DNA from: Hemicentrotus pulcherrimus
Taxonomy: Eukaryota > Echinodermata > Echinoidea > Camarodonta > Strongylocentrotidae
Reading direction: 5' to 3'
Length of the DNA: 64,000 bases
NCBI GenBank assembly: GCA_003118195.1
Contig: BEXV01000122.1
Coordinates: forward strand, 221,764-285,763
The stretch's first letter is position 1; each line of letters starts with the position of its first letter. The notes under the pieces were generated by a model that was not told the DNA's origin, ran no database searches, and worked only from the letters and a program-made list of their open reading frames with translations. This document shows positions 37,438-51,000 of the stretch, piece after piece. A program made the position numbers and the translations under genes.

Positions 37438-38830
37438 AATAATAATCAAAAAAGACAATATCAATTTCTGCCCCCTATGTATAGAAAAGAGATGTACAAA
37501 TTGAGAAGAGGTGGGGTGGGCGCTCTTCTCTCTTGAGACCAGGTGCGCTGGATGGTTGTGGTCAATGCGAAAATGATTCTTTTTTGTTTAAACTCTAATA
37601 ATCATCACTGGGAGGGGATGGGCATATGCGCTAAACACTTTCAGAAACCCAACGTGGGCTCGAGCAGAGTGCCGGGGAGAGTGATAATGAGGAACATTTG
37701 ACCATCTCATTGTTTCGAGGTGTTTTTTTTTCTATCTCCTAATTATACTGCTTTTTTCATGAATGTAGCTAGCAGCTAGCGCGTGGGCACGATGAGGAAA
37801 AGCGAGAAAGTGTTACCAGCCAATTCTTTTGTCTCTCATCCCTTTTCTTTTCCAAGATGAAAGATGGCATTCTATGAAGAAAGAAAGGGGATCCTCGTGA
37901 CAGTGTTAAAGAGGATTTAAAGATCAAACCTCGAGTAGTATTCATGATTATAAGAGATTGTTCAGGTCTTAGCAGGTTTTGGGAAGAGTGCACAAAATGG
38001 TGAGATCTAGCTTCTTTGCACATCGAGACCCTAAGTTCTTTTGTCGTATAGATTACCACCATGTAATCCAAGCAGATTTGCGACAGGTAGTTACATCTTC
38101 AATCTTCTTGCAACGTTTTCATCTCTTTTGAAAACCCATCAAAGTGACAGAAAAATAAAAGGTAAGTCAACTCATACGTAAAAGAAGAGACAGGAACAAA
38201 AGCCTTTTTAAACATCGTCCTTTTTTCTGAATGATTATCCCATGTGCTATGTTTCTTTTTCAAGAAATATTTGCTCGTTAACAAAAGATTCTTTGATTAT
38301 TCGTTATTCAAACATTCACCACAATTGCACCAATATGGCATCACGTATTCACCACAACAATTTACCTTTGAAGAATACATCTGCTTGAAATTGTTTGAAG
38401 TTTGACAGCAAAGATGACAACTACAACCGCACCCAAATCCTTGAAAGACGGATTCCAATGATTTAGATTTTTCTTTTTAATATTCTTGTTTAATCTTTGT
38501 AAGATTACTTTTTTTCTCATGTAGGGTTTCCATTGTTAAGCGCCCTTTTTAATTCAGAAAGGCAATGAATTATGACACGATATCTGGATAAGACAAGTCA
38601 GCTATAAACTTATAAGAAAAACCAGTTCGACCGAATCCATATTGATTATAATACTTTTTACCGAGTCAGTCATTCAATATTACAATAATCTTCAATGGTT
38701 TACAAGTGATATAAAATTAATGTAGAAAATGAGATGGACAAATAAAAAAATCACAGCGATCAATAGGTGGACGGGAGTTGGGGATGATTATAAAGTCGAC
38801 TTACGCCACAAATCAGAATGATATTCATGT

Positions 38831-38962
38831 ACTTAAAATAACTGCCCTTCCAAAACGAAGAATACTTAAAATAACTGCCCTTCCAAAACGAAGAATACTT
38901 AAAATCACTGCCCTTCCAAAACGAAGAATACTCAAAATAACTGCCCTTCCAAAACAAAGAAT
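38831..38962. repeat. 33-bp minisatellite, four units, open on both strands
   Basis: Units begin at 38831, 38864, 38897 and 38930 (ACTTAAAATAACTGCCCTTC...) with one to three changes each. The period is a multiple of three, so both strands read through as 11-residue peptides: 'ITALPKRRILK' on plus and 'FWKGSYFKYSS' on minus. The flanking frames are short and lack family features, so coding use is unlikely. Confidence 0.9.
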
Positions 38963-39299
38963 ACTATGTTTAAACCAAGAGGAGACTCAAACAGAGAACG
39001 ATAGACTTTTGCGGCAAGAACATTTTGAGAATCACAAATATTCAGGACTTTGTCAGAAGTGTTTCATTTCTATCGCGGCATGAAACTTAAGCGTATCTGA
39101 ATCACTTAAAAAAATTCATGCACTCAAAAATATCAGGTTTTTTTTTTAAAGTTTTGAGCAAGAGATGGCAGTATTTAAAGTTTATTCGCTGTGGAGAAGT
39201 TCTCCATAGATAGTCACGCTTCTCGATGTCACTCAACTATAAAATTAGACATTATTACAAGTTTACAGCTTAGTTCATTTCATTTCTTGCTAAAGCCAG

Positions 39300-39393
39300 G
39301 GTAATAATCGGGGCAGCGCCAGGAGCGTCACAATGTGACGGACATGTGCGCTATATAAGAAGCCACCATTATTATTATAATTATTATTATTTC
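39300..39393 (+). mobile_element. solo non-LTR tail with ATT repeat
   Basis: 'GCCAGGAGCGTCACAATGTGACGG' (shown by character: AGCGTCAC and GTGACG form a small hairpin) followed by TGTGCGCTATATAAG and an ATT repeat. Closely parallel to the 26.8-kb copy. It sits about 500 bases outside the CpG-depleted gene region. Confidence 0.6.
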
Positions 39394-39899
39394 GGGATTA
39401 TAACTTTTTTGTAAACATAATTTTGATGACTGTCGTTTGTATTTATGCTATTCATCTATCTTCCCCACTCTTCCTGAATGCTATAATAAAAGAATCTCAA
39501 CGTTTTTTTTTAAATCGTAATTTGCTTTGCAATCTCGATTTCGATTTAAAATTACTACTTAAATAATGATATATTTGTATGCATTCTCTAACATTCTATC
39601 GATTCCCTAAGAATCATTATCAGCCTTAAATGAAAATTGGATCAGATCTGTACGTAGCCCAGAACAGAATACTGCCACCTCTGCCTTGGCCTACACACTC
39701 TCTAAGCCATACCTGTGCCTAAAATGAAAAAAAGACTGTACAACATATGACTATAGATGGCGCAACTGCAGTATTGAAAAGTGCACTCGGTAGATTTACC
39801 TCCTTGCATACTTGGAAACAGAAGAGCTGCATTTAATAGTACACTGCGGTCAGAAAGACTACTGATTATTCATTTCATAATTTCAATCTGCATAACATA

Positions 39900-41891
39900 T
39901 TTTTAGAGACATGCAACATTACATCCTCAAGACTGATATAATCAATCCCAGCTCCTTTTCCTTTTTTGTACATTCACAAGAGCAGAAACTATGATCTAGA
40001 ATCAAAAAATTATTTCAGAATTTGACCAGATTTAATTTCATATAAATTGGATATTGCTATTTTGGTTTGTTTGTTTGTTTTGTATATATATAATTCATGT
40101 GTCCATAAACATGACTTAAAATAAAACAAGCTTGGTGGCATGTTCTTCAAGTCTATTATCGTCCAATGACAAATTTTAATACAAAATACAAATACATATA
40201 TTGCACTCAACAGCACATACAAAACATACACAAATTATAATAATATAAAGAACAATTACAAAATATATTGCATATCTCCCTTCCACAAGTACCATACATA
40301 CAAATTGAAGTATACCTCAATGTACTTTTTATTTATCAGTATCAAAACAGGACAGCAAAAGTGGAGGACATTAATACTCATCTGGGCCTTTGAATGCCAG
40401 GGAAGAGAAATTTCAGATATTTTTACAACAATTGCAAAACTTGAAATTGCATAATGTTTGTTGATGAAATGCATTTTTACAATAATGTCTAACTATCTAA
40501 TTTTCAAAGAAGACATCAAAAACAAAGACATCATCGGCAAATAGAATCATGATTTGGAATTGAAATGTACATTAAGCTTTTGATAGATTAATTAAACAAA
40601 GGTGAAATCACACAATCATGATGGGGCTTCTTATGTCACATGATTTGAAACAGTTTCATAATATATCTATCATAAACTACATTATGCTACTCCATTACCA
40701 CATTAAAATTGGCTAACGTCACAATTAGCTCTCTATAAATATTCTAATTTCAATATATACTGTCTCTTCAGTATATACTGTCTCTTCAGTATTTTCCTGG
40801 AATATTTGCAAATGACTCACATGATGAATAACACAAAACAAAACTTACTCAAAATTAAGAATCAAATTTGTTTTTGTGATATCATAATGATTCTATTAAA
40901 AACTGTGTAATGATATCAAGATCAGTAACTTGGAATAACCATTATTATCTTTCATTATTATTCTTGGTAGCAAATCAAGGAAGATGGTAGCTTTCATAAA
41001 ATCAACTTTGTTTAGTTTAATCTGCTTCATTTTTGTATTGTCTGTTTGTTTGCTGTTTGTGTGATGTCACAGTAGGAACGCTGCTTCATTCCTTGTTTGC
41101 TTTCAACAAATCTATAAAAAAAAATCACTTTTCTCAATTTCCACATGTATAGAACAGACATATTTCAAGATACATTAAGGACAATATATGTTCATAAATC
41201 CACACAAAAAGTAGCCCAAAAGGCTATGTGTAATACCTAACTACTAACTTATTGACTGTGGCGGAAATTCCATCTAAGTACTTTATAATACCAGTATCAT
41301 ATTATGAACAGCTCAAAAAATGTACTTCCACTAGAACAAAATATCTACTAGAGGATTTTTTTATTATCAAAAAACACATATATTGAAGAAAAAAAATGTT
41401 ATTTCAGGTACCTCCTTAAGAGGAAACAAAATTACTAGACAGTTACAATTGTACTACCAGTACTAGAGCACCAACTGTGTTAAGATTACATCTAGTACTG
41501 CTTGCAGTAATCAGTATTAATTGTATACCAAAATTAAAAAGATATCACTGACAATGTCACAAGAAATGTTTGTTGGTGCTAGTTTATTTTTTACATTGGT
41601 AGGTACCCATAGTTTTTCATACTTCCGTCTTGTTCACATATGTTGCAGTTATCTAAGTTATTAACTGTGCTTTGTGCATAGTGCTATTCACACTATTTTG
41701 TATCTTATAACACATGATGAGAGTGTATGCCTGGGACTGTTGTTGCAAAACACATTTATTCATCCCCACTTGCCATACATTTAGTCCACACAAAAAAAAG
41801 CCATTTTAAATAGGTATGTTTTCTACAACATATGTGAACTAACCATAAGTGTGGTCTGAAACTTCTTCATCAAGACAAGGTAGATACATTG
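39900..41891 (-). other. probable 3' untranslated region of the DEX1-like gene
   Basis: About 2 kb downstream of the stop codon has the same CpG-poor, TpG/CpA-rich texture as the introns (three CpGs by eye in 40,001-41,000). It holds no ORF with recognisable content. Minus-strand AATAAA hexamers occur at 41755-41760, 41583-41588, 41360-41365 and 40328-40333, so the cleavage site cannot be fixed from sequence. The CpG change near 39,870 favours the distal end. An 18-bp direct duplication lies at 40755-40790. Confidence 0.45.
40328..40333 (-). promoter_or_regulatory. candidate distal polyadenylation signal
   Basis: Minus-strand AATAAA, the hexamer closest to the point where CpG frequency recovers (about 39.9 kb). 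It is one of several candidates in this AT-rich tract. No strong downstream GU-rich element was verified. Confidence 0.25.
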
Positions 41892-42030
41892 TTACCTCTC
41901 CTTAGAAGTATGAGACGTTGGAAGAAGATCTACCTCCGGATAGCCATAGAGGATGAGGAGAAGGATTGCCATGGCAATGGTTGGTATCACAAGCATCCAT
42001 TGGATGTCATCAGTAACCTTGGTGTTGAAA
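41892..42030 (-). CDS. DEX1-like: DEX1-like exon K, transmembrane helix and stop
   Basis: 139 nt. Its first base completes the split serine codon, and TAA is at 41894-41892 (residues 509-554). The acceptor is TTTTCTCCATCTCAG. It encodes 'FNTKVTDDIQ', then a 20-residue hydrophobic segment 'WMLVIPTIAMAILLLILYGY' (520-539), then a polar tail ending SKER. Read as a membrane anchor, it makes the product a single-pass protein with a 15-residue cytosolic tail. No dilysine or KDEL retrieval signal is seen. Confidence 0.92.
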
Positions 42031-45000
42031 CTGAGATGGAGAAAAGTTGCAAAGAAGAGAAACAAAATCAATACTGATATAAATAAAGAGAAGAGTGATG
42101 TGAGAGTGATGAGGAAAGAGAGAAAGATATTCATGAATGATGCAATATGACAGAAACTCCAATTTGTTTCACTCTGTCATCTTTAATAATCTTCAATAAT
42201 GAAAATAGCTAGTGAGCTATTGTCAATATCTTGATACTATCATTAGAACACTTGAAAATAATATCTTTGGTTTCCACTTATTCTTTTACTACCTAATGTA
42301 AATCTATCTCACTTCATTTGCTTTACAAGAGTGATGAATTATTTTGAATTGGTTTGACTTCTTGGATATAAGTAATGGTCTTTCTTTCCTTATATACATC
42401 ATATATACATCATATTCAAATTAATGACTTGGTATCTCATTCCAATTGCTATTACTAAAATTGACTTTCCCTAATCAGGGAACTTAATGTAATAAGGGGA
42501 AACAAAGATAATAATTGAACTCATTCAACTTTTTCAAACCTCATTTCATAATGGAGTAAGGTAGTATAAGAAACAAAGAAAAATCATCCAAGTTACATAT
42601 AGTGACGAGTAAAGATAAAACATACAGATCACTGGATGTTTTATTTGCAAATATGAAAACACTCCACCGCTCCACTGACATTTTTCAAAATGATAACCCT
42701 ACCTTACTGGGAATGAGTCGACAAAGATCTGACCATGTTGGTTAGTCATATGAACCTCAACAAGAACTGTGATTGGATGATTGGGTGTTGCTACGTTGAG
42801 GGAATACAGGCCAGGTTGAGAAAAGGTCACAGGAGAATGAAGGCAGATTGAACCAGCGAAAACCTAAAAATACAAGGAATTTCATGGTTACATTATCAGA
42901 GACACCAAGTTCAAAGATCAGCTATGCAAGACATTTTCATGACTCGGCGCGTGAGGGTATAACACACGAATAGCGGTTTTTCGAAATCGTGCATGCGCGT
43001 CATGCATGAGAGCGTTTTCAGACCCTTGAAATGTTTGACGTCCTGCATAATGCATGACACTTGGTAGCTCTGCGTTATCACAAAACAAAATGTCATCCTA
43101 ATCTTCAAACTTTACAAACATCAAACAATCATATATATATTTTTCTTTTAAAATGGAAATTAGGCACTCAATCTTCCTGTTAATCATTTATGTTTACTAG
43201 ACAAATATGGTATAAATGTACTATCAACACTTTCCAATTAGGGGGTTAAAATATTCATACAACTGCTTGAAAAAGCAAACGGGAGATTCATAGGGAAAAA
43301 AATTACTGTGTAGTATGTTACATGAATTAATTAACATTTGTGTGCATCTTTATTTTTTCGAATGTATTCTCATATATGCAACTGGGAGAAAAATACTGAA
43401 ATTCTGTCAAATTTCATTTGAAGAAAATATTTCATGTATTGGTTACCACGTATTTTTATAATGGCCACTTTATGATAAATTGAAAAATTTGCCTTCATCA
43501 TGTCATAAGAACCTGTGTAAATATTTTTGTAATAAAATGAGAAATTACCTGGATTACATATGAATGTCCTCCACTGGGCCGGTTTTCATCTTCTATATGA
43601 AGGTCTATAGTGAAACTTGTACCACTGATGTAAGATCTCTGCTTGGTCTCTCTCCTCACAAATACACCATACTACAAAATACAAAAGGTTTGAGAACCAT
43701 CATTTTTTTTTAGACATAAGGGATACCAACAGGACATGACATGACATTCAATACATTGGGTAAGCTCATCTGCTGAGCTTATCACTCAAGATTTATGCAA
43801 AGACCTTTAATTTCTACAAGCTCAATGATTCAATGTACATTACACATTCCTCCTTGTTAACAAATAATAGCCAATAAAATACTCACTTGTTGAATTAATG
43901 TACATTACTTCATTCAGGTGATGTACATATCACCCAAGCTTGTATGTTACACACCTGCTTGTGTACATTTCAGTGAGGTATTTCCTGTGTAATAAACAAT
44001 AGATCAATATCACATACCTCAAAAGTTGTGTGACCCACTTCCCTCTTAAAGGACCGGTTAATCAACATTTATGGATGTTTCTTTCCTGGTGACCTATATG
44101 AGCTGTTCCAAGAACTACAGTACTTGGAATCCTGTCTGCATACATTATGTGCAGCTTTGTTGGGCAAATCTGGAACAAGCCTTCAGGTCTTTGAGAAAAA
44201 CCTTTGTTTAAAAAGTATGCATAACATTTGAATATGTTAGTAAAGTCTATTCAGCTCTAAGTGAGTTGAACATTGATGTAGTTTGCAACTCCATCTGTAT
44301 TTCTTCAAGAATGCAACTTTCTCCATTATGACTCATTTAATTCTTAATCTAATTAAACTGTCTGATTCATACCACATATTTAAGAAAATATTGTGCTTCT
44401 AATCGATTAACCCCATCCCAAGTATTGATTACCAAATTGATATAACTACAAATTTGATTGAACGTGGTCTGGGAAGAGATGGTATATGTCAACAATAAGC
44501 TACAACAAAGAAAACGAACAACAACCCATAATATGTACCTTTGCTTGTTTGTATGCAAACTGTTGATCATTTGTTGCATCCATCCATCTCGTCTCTTCCA
44601 GCTCCACACTCTCCATCTCTTGGTTCTGGGTAGACATGAGCATGATACTCCCATGGGTGGTGGCAGCTATCATCTCCACACCAGGCATGGATGGGATCAT
44701 GTCTGCCATGTGTACAGGGGTCAATGAACTTTCACCAAGTTCAATGGCCTCAATACACGGACCCTTTTCATCCTTGTCTGATGATGATGATATAATGTAC
44801 AGGTTGCCATCATACCCTGTGGTTATCTGCATACAAAGAGAACCAAAAGAACTATATGAATCATATATGATCTCTAGATCTCATGACCACATTGTTGGTT
44901 ATAAATTGTGAATGAAGTTTACATTTTTTTTTGAGAATCATTTTGATCTAAGGCTAACATTGATGATTGATTCATTTCATTCTAACTTCTTTGAAATGCC

Positions 45001-48000
45001 CTTTTACAATATCCCTTAAAATATTTAAGTTTTGAATATACACATCAGTGGTTTCTCATAATGATCATCATATGAATCAATTATCATCAAAGCCCTGAAA
45101 ACCTTAACACAATCCAACCATGAATTCATTCATGTTCTATTTCACAGGATGTTTATCTGAGGATGTTATACACAGAGGACATTGTGTACTGAACAGGATG
45201 CATACATCTGATGAAGTTACAGAAACTTGAGCTTCCTTCAAGGTCTAATTCCCTGGAATACAGATATTTTTTTCTCACCTTTTCACCTGTAGAGTACAGG
45301 CACAACAACTCATACCATCGAAACCACAGGGAGACATGGTAACAAACAAAGACCTTAATGTTCAAACCACATTGTTATATGATATATGCAATTCACTAGA
45401 ACCACTAATCTCTTATTTCCTTCTTCATCTCTTCTACTTCTTTATGCTGACCTGGTTTTTCATGTGAACATAATTAATGTTCTGCATATTTGCATTCTCA
45501 AAAAAGAAACCACCGATGTATGAACGTTATCGAAATCCTTTGAGGAAATAAAGATCTGCTTGTTTTCATCTTTGAAGATTAAAAGCACTAAATTTGTAGT
45601 TTTCAAAACTTTGAACCCATATCTTTTACTGATACATTAAAGTTTAGTAATCTTACATACTTTGTTATTAATGTCCATTATTCAGAAAAAAAATACAAAA
45701 TTCAACTTTTGCTGAAGAGAAATCACTAGGCATTTGAGAAAACAATCTATTTCATCAAATTGTTTACAGCTAAAAGCAATGTCCTTTAGAATCACACAGG
45801 TTAATATATCGCATAGACTAGGACTAACAAGAGAAGAGAAGAAAAAAACACACAATGCAATCACATGACCATTATGCGAGGTCAGACTTATTGTATTTGT
45901 TCACAAACTATTTTTTTCTTTCTATTATGAAAACCTATCAATTCCTGTTTATAAGCACTTACTCACGGTACACAACAAGTTTCTACTGTTTGGTCTCTGT
46001 GTGATATTTCAATAATAATATGCATTAGTTAAATGGCCAAATTTAACCAATTCTTTACAAAAAATTGTAGTTTATTAAAGAAAAACTATTTTTGTTCTCC
46101 CAATTTCTCTTCAAATACATGTGCTTTCTTAAACACTATTCAGATTTTAAAAATTGACCAACTTCATCACATGAATCCTGTTTAAAGAATCAAGAAGCAA
46201 AAAAGTGAATGTTTTTTCTTTCGATAATTCCCACTTTAATATTTCATCTCATGAAAATAATCCTCCTATCATTCACATAAAACATGGTCATCGAGAACGA
46301 TACTAAATCTTAATACTTACAACAGAGGGACCTTGAGATGAATTAATGAGACTGGTGATCACAACATTTGATACAAGCCTGCTTCCTAAATGCACAGGCC
46401 AGTATGGTAAATGGGTACCAGTCTTGCCTGATAAGGCCCACACATTCCTGTTAAGGTTAACACAAAGGAAACATAAGATACACACACAGATGTCGCCATA
46501 ATGCTCAGGTGATTTAGTTTCAGTCCATAGTGTTGGCTAAAACAGGTTATTAAGTGATGTGTTCCAAAAATTAAGATACCTAATGGAATGAAATGAGATT
46601 AATGTTTCAATATATTAAAATAGCATATATATTTGTTTTCCAATACTTTAGGTGTTTGACTGTTGTACTACTTGCCCCTAAGAAAGTTGCACATTATTTT
46701 TTCCTAGAGTTGCATTATGATACTATATATGCAATTAAGTTGTGTAAATCAAATTTCATTGATCTAATATAGAATTTCAGAAAAGCTTGTTAAAGTCTTT
46801 AAAATTTACAAAGATTGTGCAAACGATTGCTGTACATTTAATAGGTAGCTGAGAAATAATGTAGATATTCATTTGTCAAGGTATCAGCAACCCCAATAAA
46901 GCTGTTACCGCCGCAGGAAGGAGATGTCCTCTAAATCTACGCCAAGTGCATTGTTTTAAAGCTAATCTGTGTCTTTTCTACCACTTCTAAAAATGTGACT
47001 AAAATGTTCCTACCCATCACTGGTAGGTATGATAACATCCATCACACCATCGTCATCAAGATCAGTCAGTCTGGATCCTGGCATCGAACCTTCCGATACA
47101 TGGGAAGACCACATCTTGTTACCATGGTTACTGAAACAGCTGACATCACCAGAGGTCTGGAGGACAATCATCTCAAGGTTGCCATCATCATCCAGATCAT
47201 CTACAGTGATCTGTTTTCAAAATCAAACTAAATTCATGAATAAAGGAAAAAAATTGTGAATTAGGGAAATTACCCCCAGCCGACTGGCCCCTTTATGGAG
47301 AGTCATCATGATTATTCCTTGGAAAACTATCCAGGGATATCCCAATTGGTAGCTGTCAGGGGGTTCTAGTAGTAGGAGGATATTCCTGGATATTGCTCTT
47401 CTAGAAATTAATTTCTAGCAAAGTGCCTCACTCAATTTGAGGCCAATACTTTTACAGATTTTATGATATAGCCTCATTACAATTATATATTATACCCAAA
47501 ATAAATAATTGACTCAAATCAATGATTCATCATTCATCATTATGCAAACAATAGGCATTCTAACATTTTCTCTATTGCAATACCAAAACTGAATTTATAC
47601 ACAAAATAATAATATGCCTATCCTATCTTCATAGAATTATATAATACTCAAATGGCCATTAGACAACTGACCTGTCCAGTGATGGCCCCTCCCTCCAGAC
47701 GAACAGGGAAGCCTGATCTTGCTTGACCCCTGCTGTCGATAGCATGCAGGAGACCCGAAGCTGTTGCTATGATGACCTCAGGTGGGCCATGATGGACATC
47801 CAGGTCAACCACCGTGGGAGGATAGAGCAGATAGGCTGGGGATGGAGCAGATTGCTGCCAAGGAGAGATAGCTATCATAGAGGTTCAACGTCCCAGGCCA
47901 AGCTATGCACTTTTTACATGAAGGACTCTCAAAGTATGGAAAGTGCTTGTCTAGTTACTACAGTTGACATTAAAGTACAGACTCCCTTTCTTGTGTCGTC

Positions 48001-51000
48001 ATGTTTTTATCATCATGATCATTAATATCTACATTCCAAATAATTTTCATCATAATCAAAAATTAAATAAATTTCTTATATACATGTATATTAGTCTCTA
48101 AAATCAATGTTAAATTTTTCAAAACATAACATGTAGATGTTTTATATATTATTCTCTAAAATCAACATTAGTTTTTTTTTTAACATATCATGAAGATTAC
48201 ATTGACCATTTGATGAGAGCATTATTGTTTAATGTTGAATAAATGGGGGGAAACAGCAAAGCAGAAATGAAACTAATCCATGTCTGAGATAAACAAAACA
48301 AAGTACCTTACTGACCTTTGATAAATGCAGTGGTATTTCCTTGATAAGATGACCACTGGTCAAGTTGAGAATGACCAATCCACCAACCACAATGTCCTGG
48401 ATAGTTTCACCCGATTCTTCATCCCTAGGTTTAAAAAAAGGATAATATGAAAGTTTTTTATTGAGCCTCTTCATGACAAGGAAATAAAAAAAATCATTAA
48501 TATTGTATCATTAATAATAATAATCTTTTAAAATCCACTCCAAATTTTATTAAACCGAAAATATCACTGTCTGTTTTAGATCCAGATGGGCTTTAACCAT
48601 GTGCACCAGAGATGTACTACCAAAATGTTTTTTTTTTTTTAACGCAACCACATGTATAATACCAGACACTTGTTTCATAATTTCTCAGTACCAAAAGGCC
48701 AAACAAACTATAAAATAATGAGATAAAGTCATAGGGGGCCAAATGCCAGAACACACTTTTACCAACACTGAAAATCGGCTAGGGAATTAGGGAATATTTA
48801 TATAAATTTTTTTTTTAACACATCATGTCACCAAGTCACCATGTAGGTAACAAAACAGTATGTCTGAGTGTGTGTGTGGGGGGGGAGGAGAGTCAACCTC
48901 AGTTTAAGATTAAATTCTGTGTTAACTATTTAGCTTATACTTAATATTAATTAGAGTGGATAAGCAAATTGTCAAACAAAATGTGAATCAAACATAAATT
49001 AATATACAAGGTAAATTACAAAATTACAACCTCCCCACAGCAGGATGAACACAAGACATAAACTTCCTTTTATACCACAACTAGACTTAAATATTATTCT
49101 TATAGAGCAATTTAGAGTATAAAGATAACAATGATAACAAGAAAACATGATGTTTGTTAAGTCACCTCATTACCTTTTAGCCAACTGGTAAGTTTTGAAC
49201 GTTTAACCAATCTTCTTCCCCAACTTTGAACAATATTCATAAGCTTACACTAGAATTAGAATAAAGAGATGATTGGATTCTTGAAAGGTAATACAAAATC
49301 TAAGAATAGAAATGAGAACAGACATACTAAATCTTTTTCGTCTTGCACGCATCGGGTAAAATCGCCAGAATGAACAGACAGCCAATAACAGCTTGATATT
49401 CTTTGCGTACTTTGTTCCTTTATAACCTCAGCTTATATTGTCTGATTTTGGCTTTCTGTTCATTCTTCTGTTCGTTCTTTATTTCAATGAGTGCAAGACG
49501 AAAAGATTTAACATATCGGTTTTAGTTACTATTCTTAAATTTTGTAGTACCAATCATCTCATTATTCAGATTCTAATGTAACCTTCATTATTCCAAGAAT
49601 AAGAATAATGAAGGTTGTAATTTTGCCAATACAGGAATATATGCAAATGGAAATGCAAATAGTATGGTACTGGCATCTTCTCTGACTCCTCAAATATTTC
49701 AGCAAAACTTATCCAGTATTTCCATATCTTAGCATCAAGGCCATCCAATTATTTTCCCCATGACTTGCATCTGTGCATAAACTTACAAATTGTCCATACC
49801 AGTATTACTTAAATCAACCTCATCACAGCTAGCTACTCCTGGGGTAAGGAAGTACATGTGCCCTGACAGATATTCCCTGATCAATAACATGTTTTTTTCA
49901 ACCATTATCGCTACCATTTGGGCATTCAGGATATGAGTACATTACCAGAAGACCCCTATAGGTTCCTGTTTACACTCTAGATGGACAGTGTGATAAATAA
50001 ATAAATAACAAAATCGGGTCAGAAAGAAGATAACAGCGTTGAACTTTTCCTACAGACAGGGTAGAAGTTTTTGATTTAAGTTGAATTGCAAAATGGCTAT
50101 ACACTTTTTTTTTATATAGACCTGAAACAGGACTGTAAAACCAGGAAATCAAGTGCAAGAAAGTATACAAACTTCAAACTTCTGCGCCTCAGAAAAGTTT
50201 ACTAGATCGATGGTGCATAATAAATGCTGTACATGTATTATTATTAAATATTTAGCAAAAAGTCAAGATTTGATAAATTTGAAAATAATTGCATGATGAT
50301 ACTTCATTATTCCCAATTTTGCATGAAAAAAGGGCAATCAAAAGTTCCTGGCATTATCAAGCCGGTCTAGGGTAGGAAAATGTGGAATACGAAATTGTAA
50401 TTATCCAGTCAAAGAACTTAGCAAAGGCAAAGAATTTAAATCCTACACAAATGTGAGCAATAAGTATGTTCGGTAGTGCTATGCAGGCACAGAAGGCTTA
50501 AAAATGACAATTTTTAGAGTACCATAGATCAGTTGTTTAGAAAACCTCTGTAGGCTATTTGTACAATTGAGAAAAATCAAATATTAAATTAAGATGAAAC
50601 GGGGTCAAGATGTTGGACTGTGTAATAGAAATTGAGATATATGAGCACACACTGCCCCTCTCCTAAAAAAAAAATCTATAGGAGTAAAAGTATATAGCAC
50701 AGGGGAAGCCAATCTATCAGTGAACAATTAGACACATGATGAAATTATTGAAATATGGTATAATCAATGAACTGTACATGCAGGAAGTTAGCAGTTTCCT
50801 TGACACCTTCCTCACATCCTGGGAAACAAGCGGGATACCTAGAAATCAGCAACATCAGGAATCTCTGACATGCAACACAATCATTTTCATATGTTAGCAA
50901 ACCTACTATGATCAAAGTTTTCCATCGAAATCTTTCGAAAACATGAAGAGTCTGCACAATACTCAGGAAGGCACTCCTTCAACTTTCTAAATACACCTAG

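Larger units (their letters stand above)
36931..39299. other. intergenic, simple repeats and minisatellite
   Basis: Contains the AAAT tract (37.25-37.44 kb) and the 33-bp minisatellite (38.83-38.96 kb). The 100-codon minus-strand frame at 37,769-38,071 has no recognisable motif. Confidence 0.55.

Noticed and set aside
42911..43108. CpG-containing segment inside an intron, considered as an extra exon
   Set aside because: No family motif and no splice pair in phase. The exon I to J join is already in frame. It may be a small insertion with inverted ATGCATGA-like motifs.
44415..44911. Plus-strand frames of 89-91 codons near 44.5-44.9 kb
   Set aside because: Antisense shadows of DEX1-like exon H.
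46995..48025. Plus-strand frames of 76-100 codons near 47.0-48.0 kb
   Set aside because: Antisense shadows of DEX1-like exons E and F.
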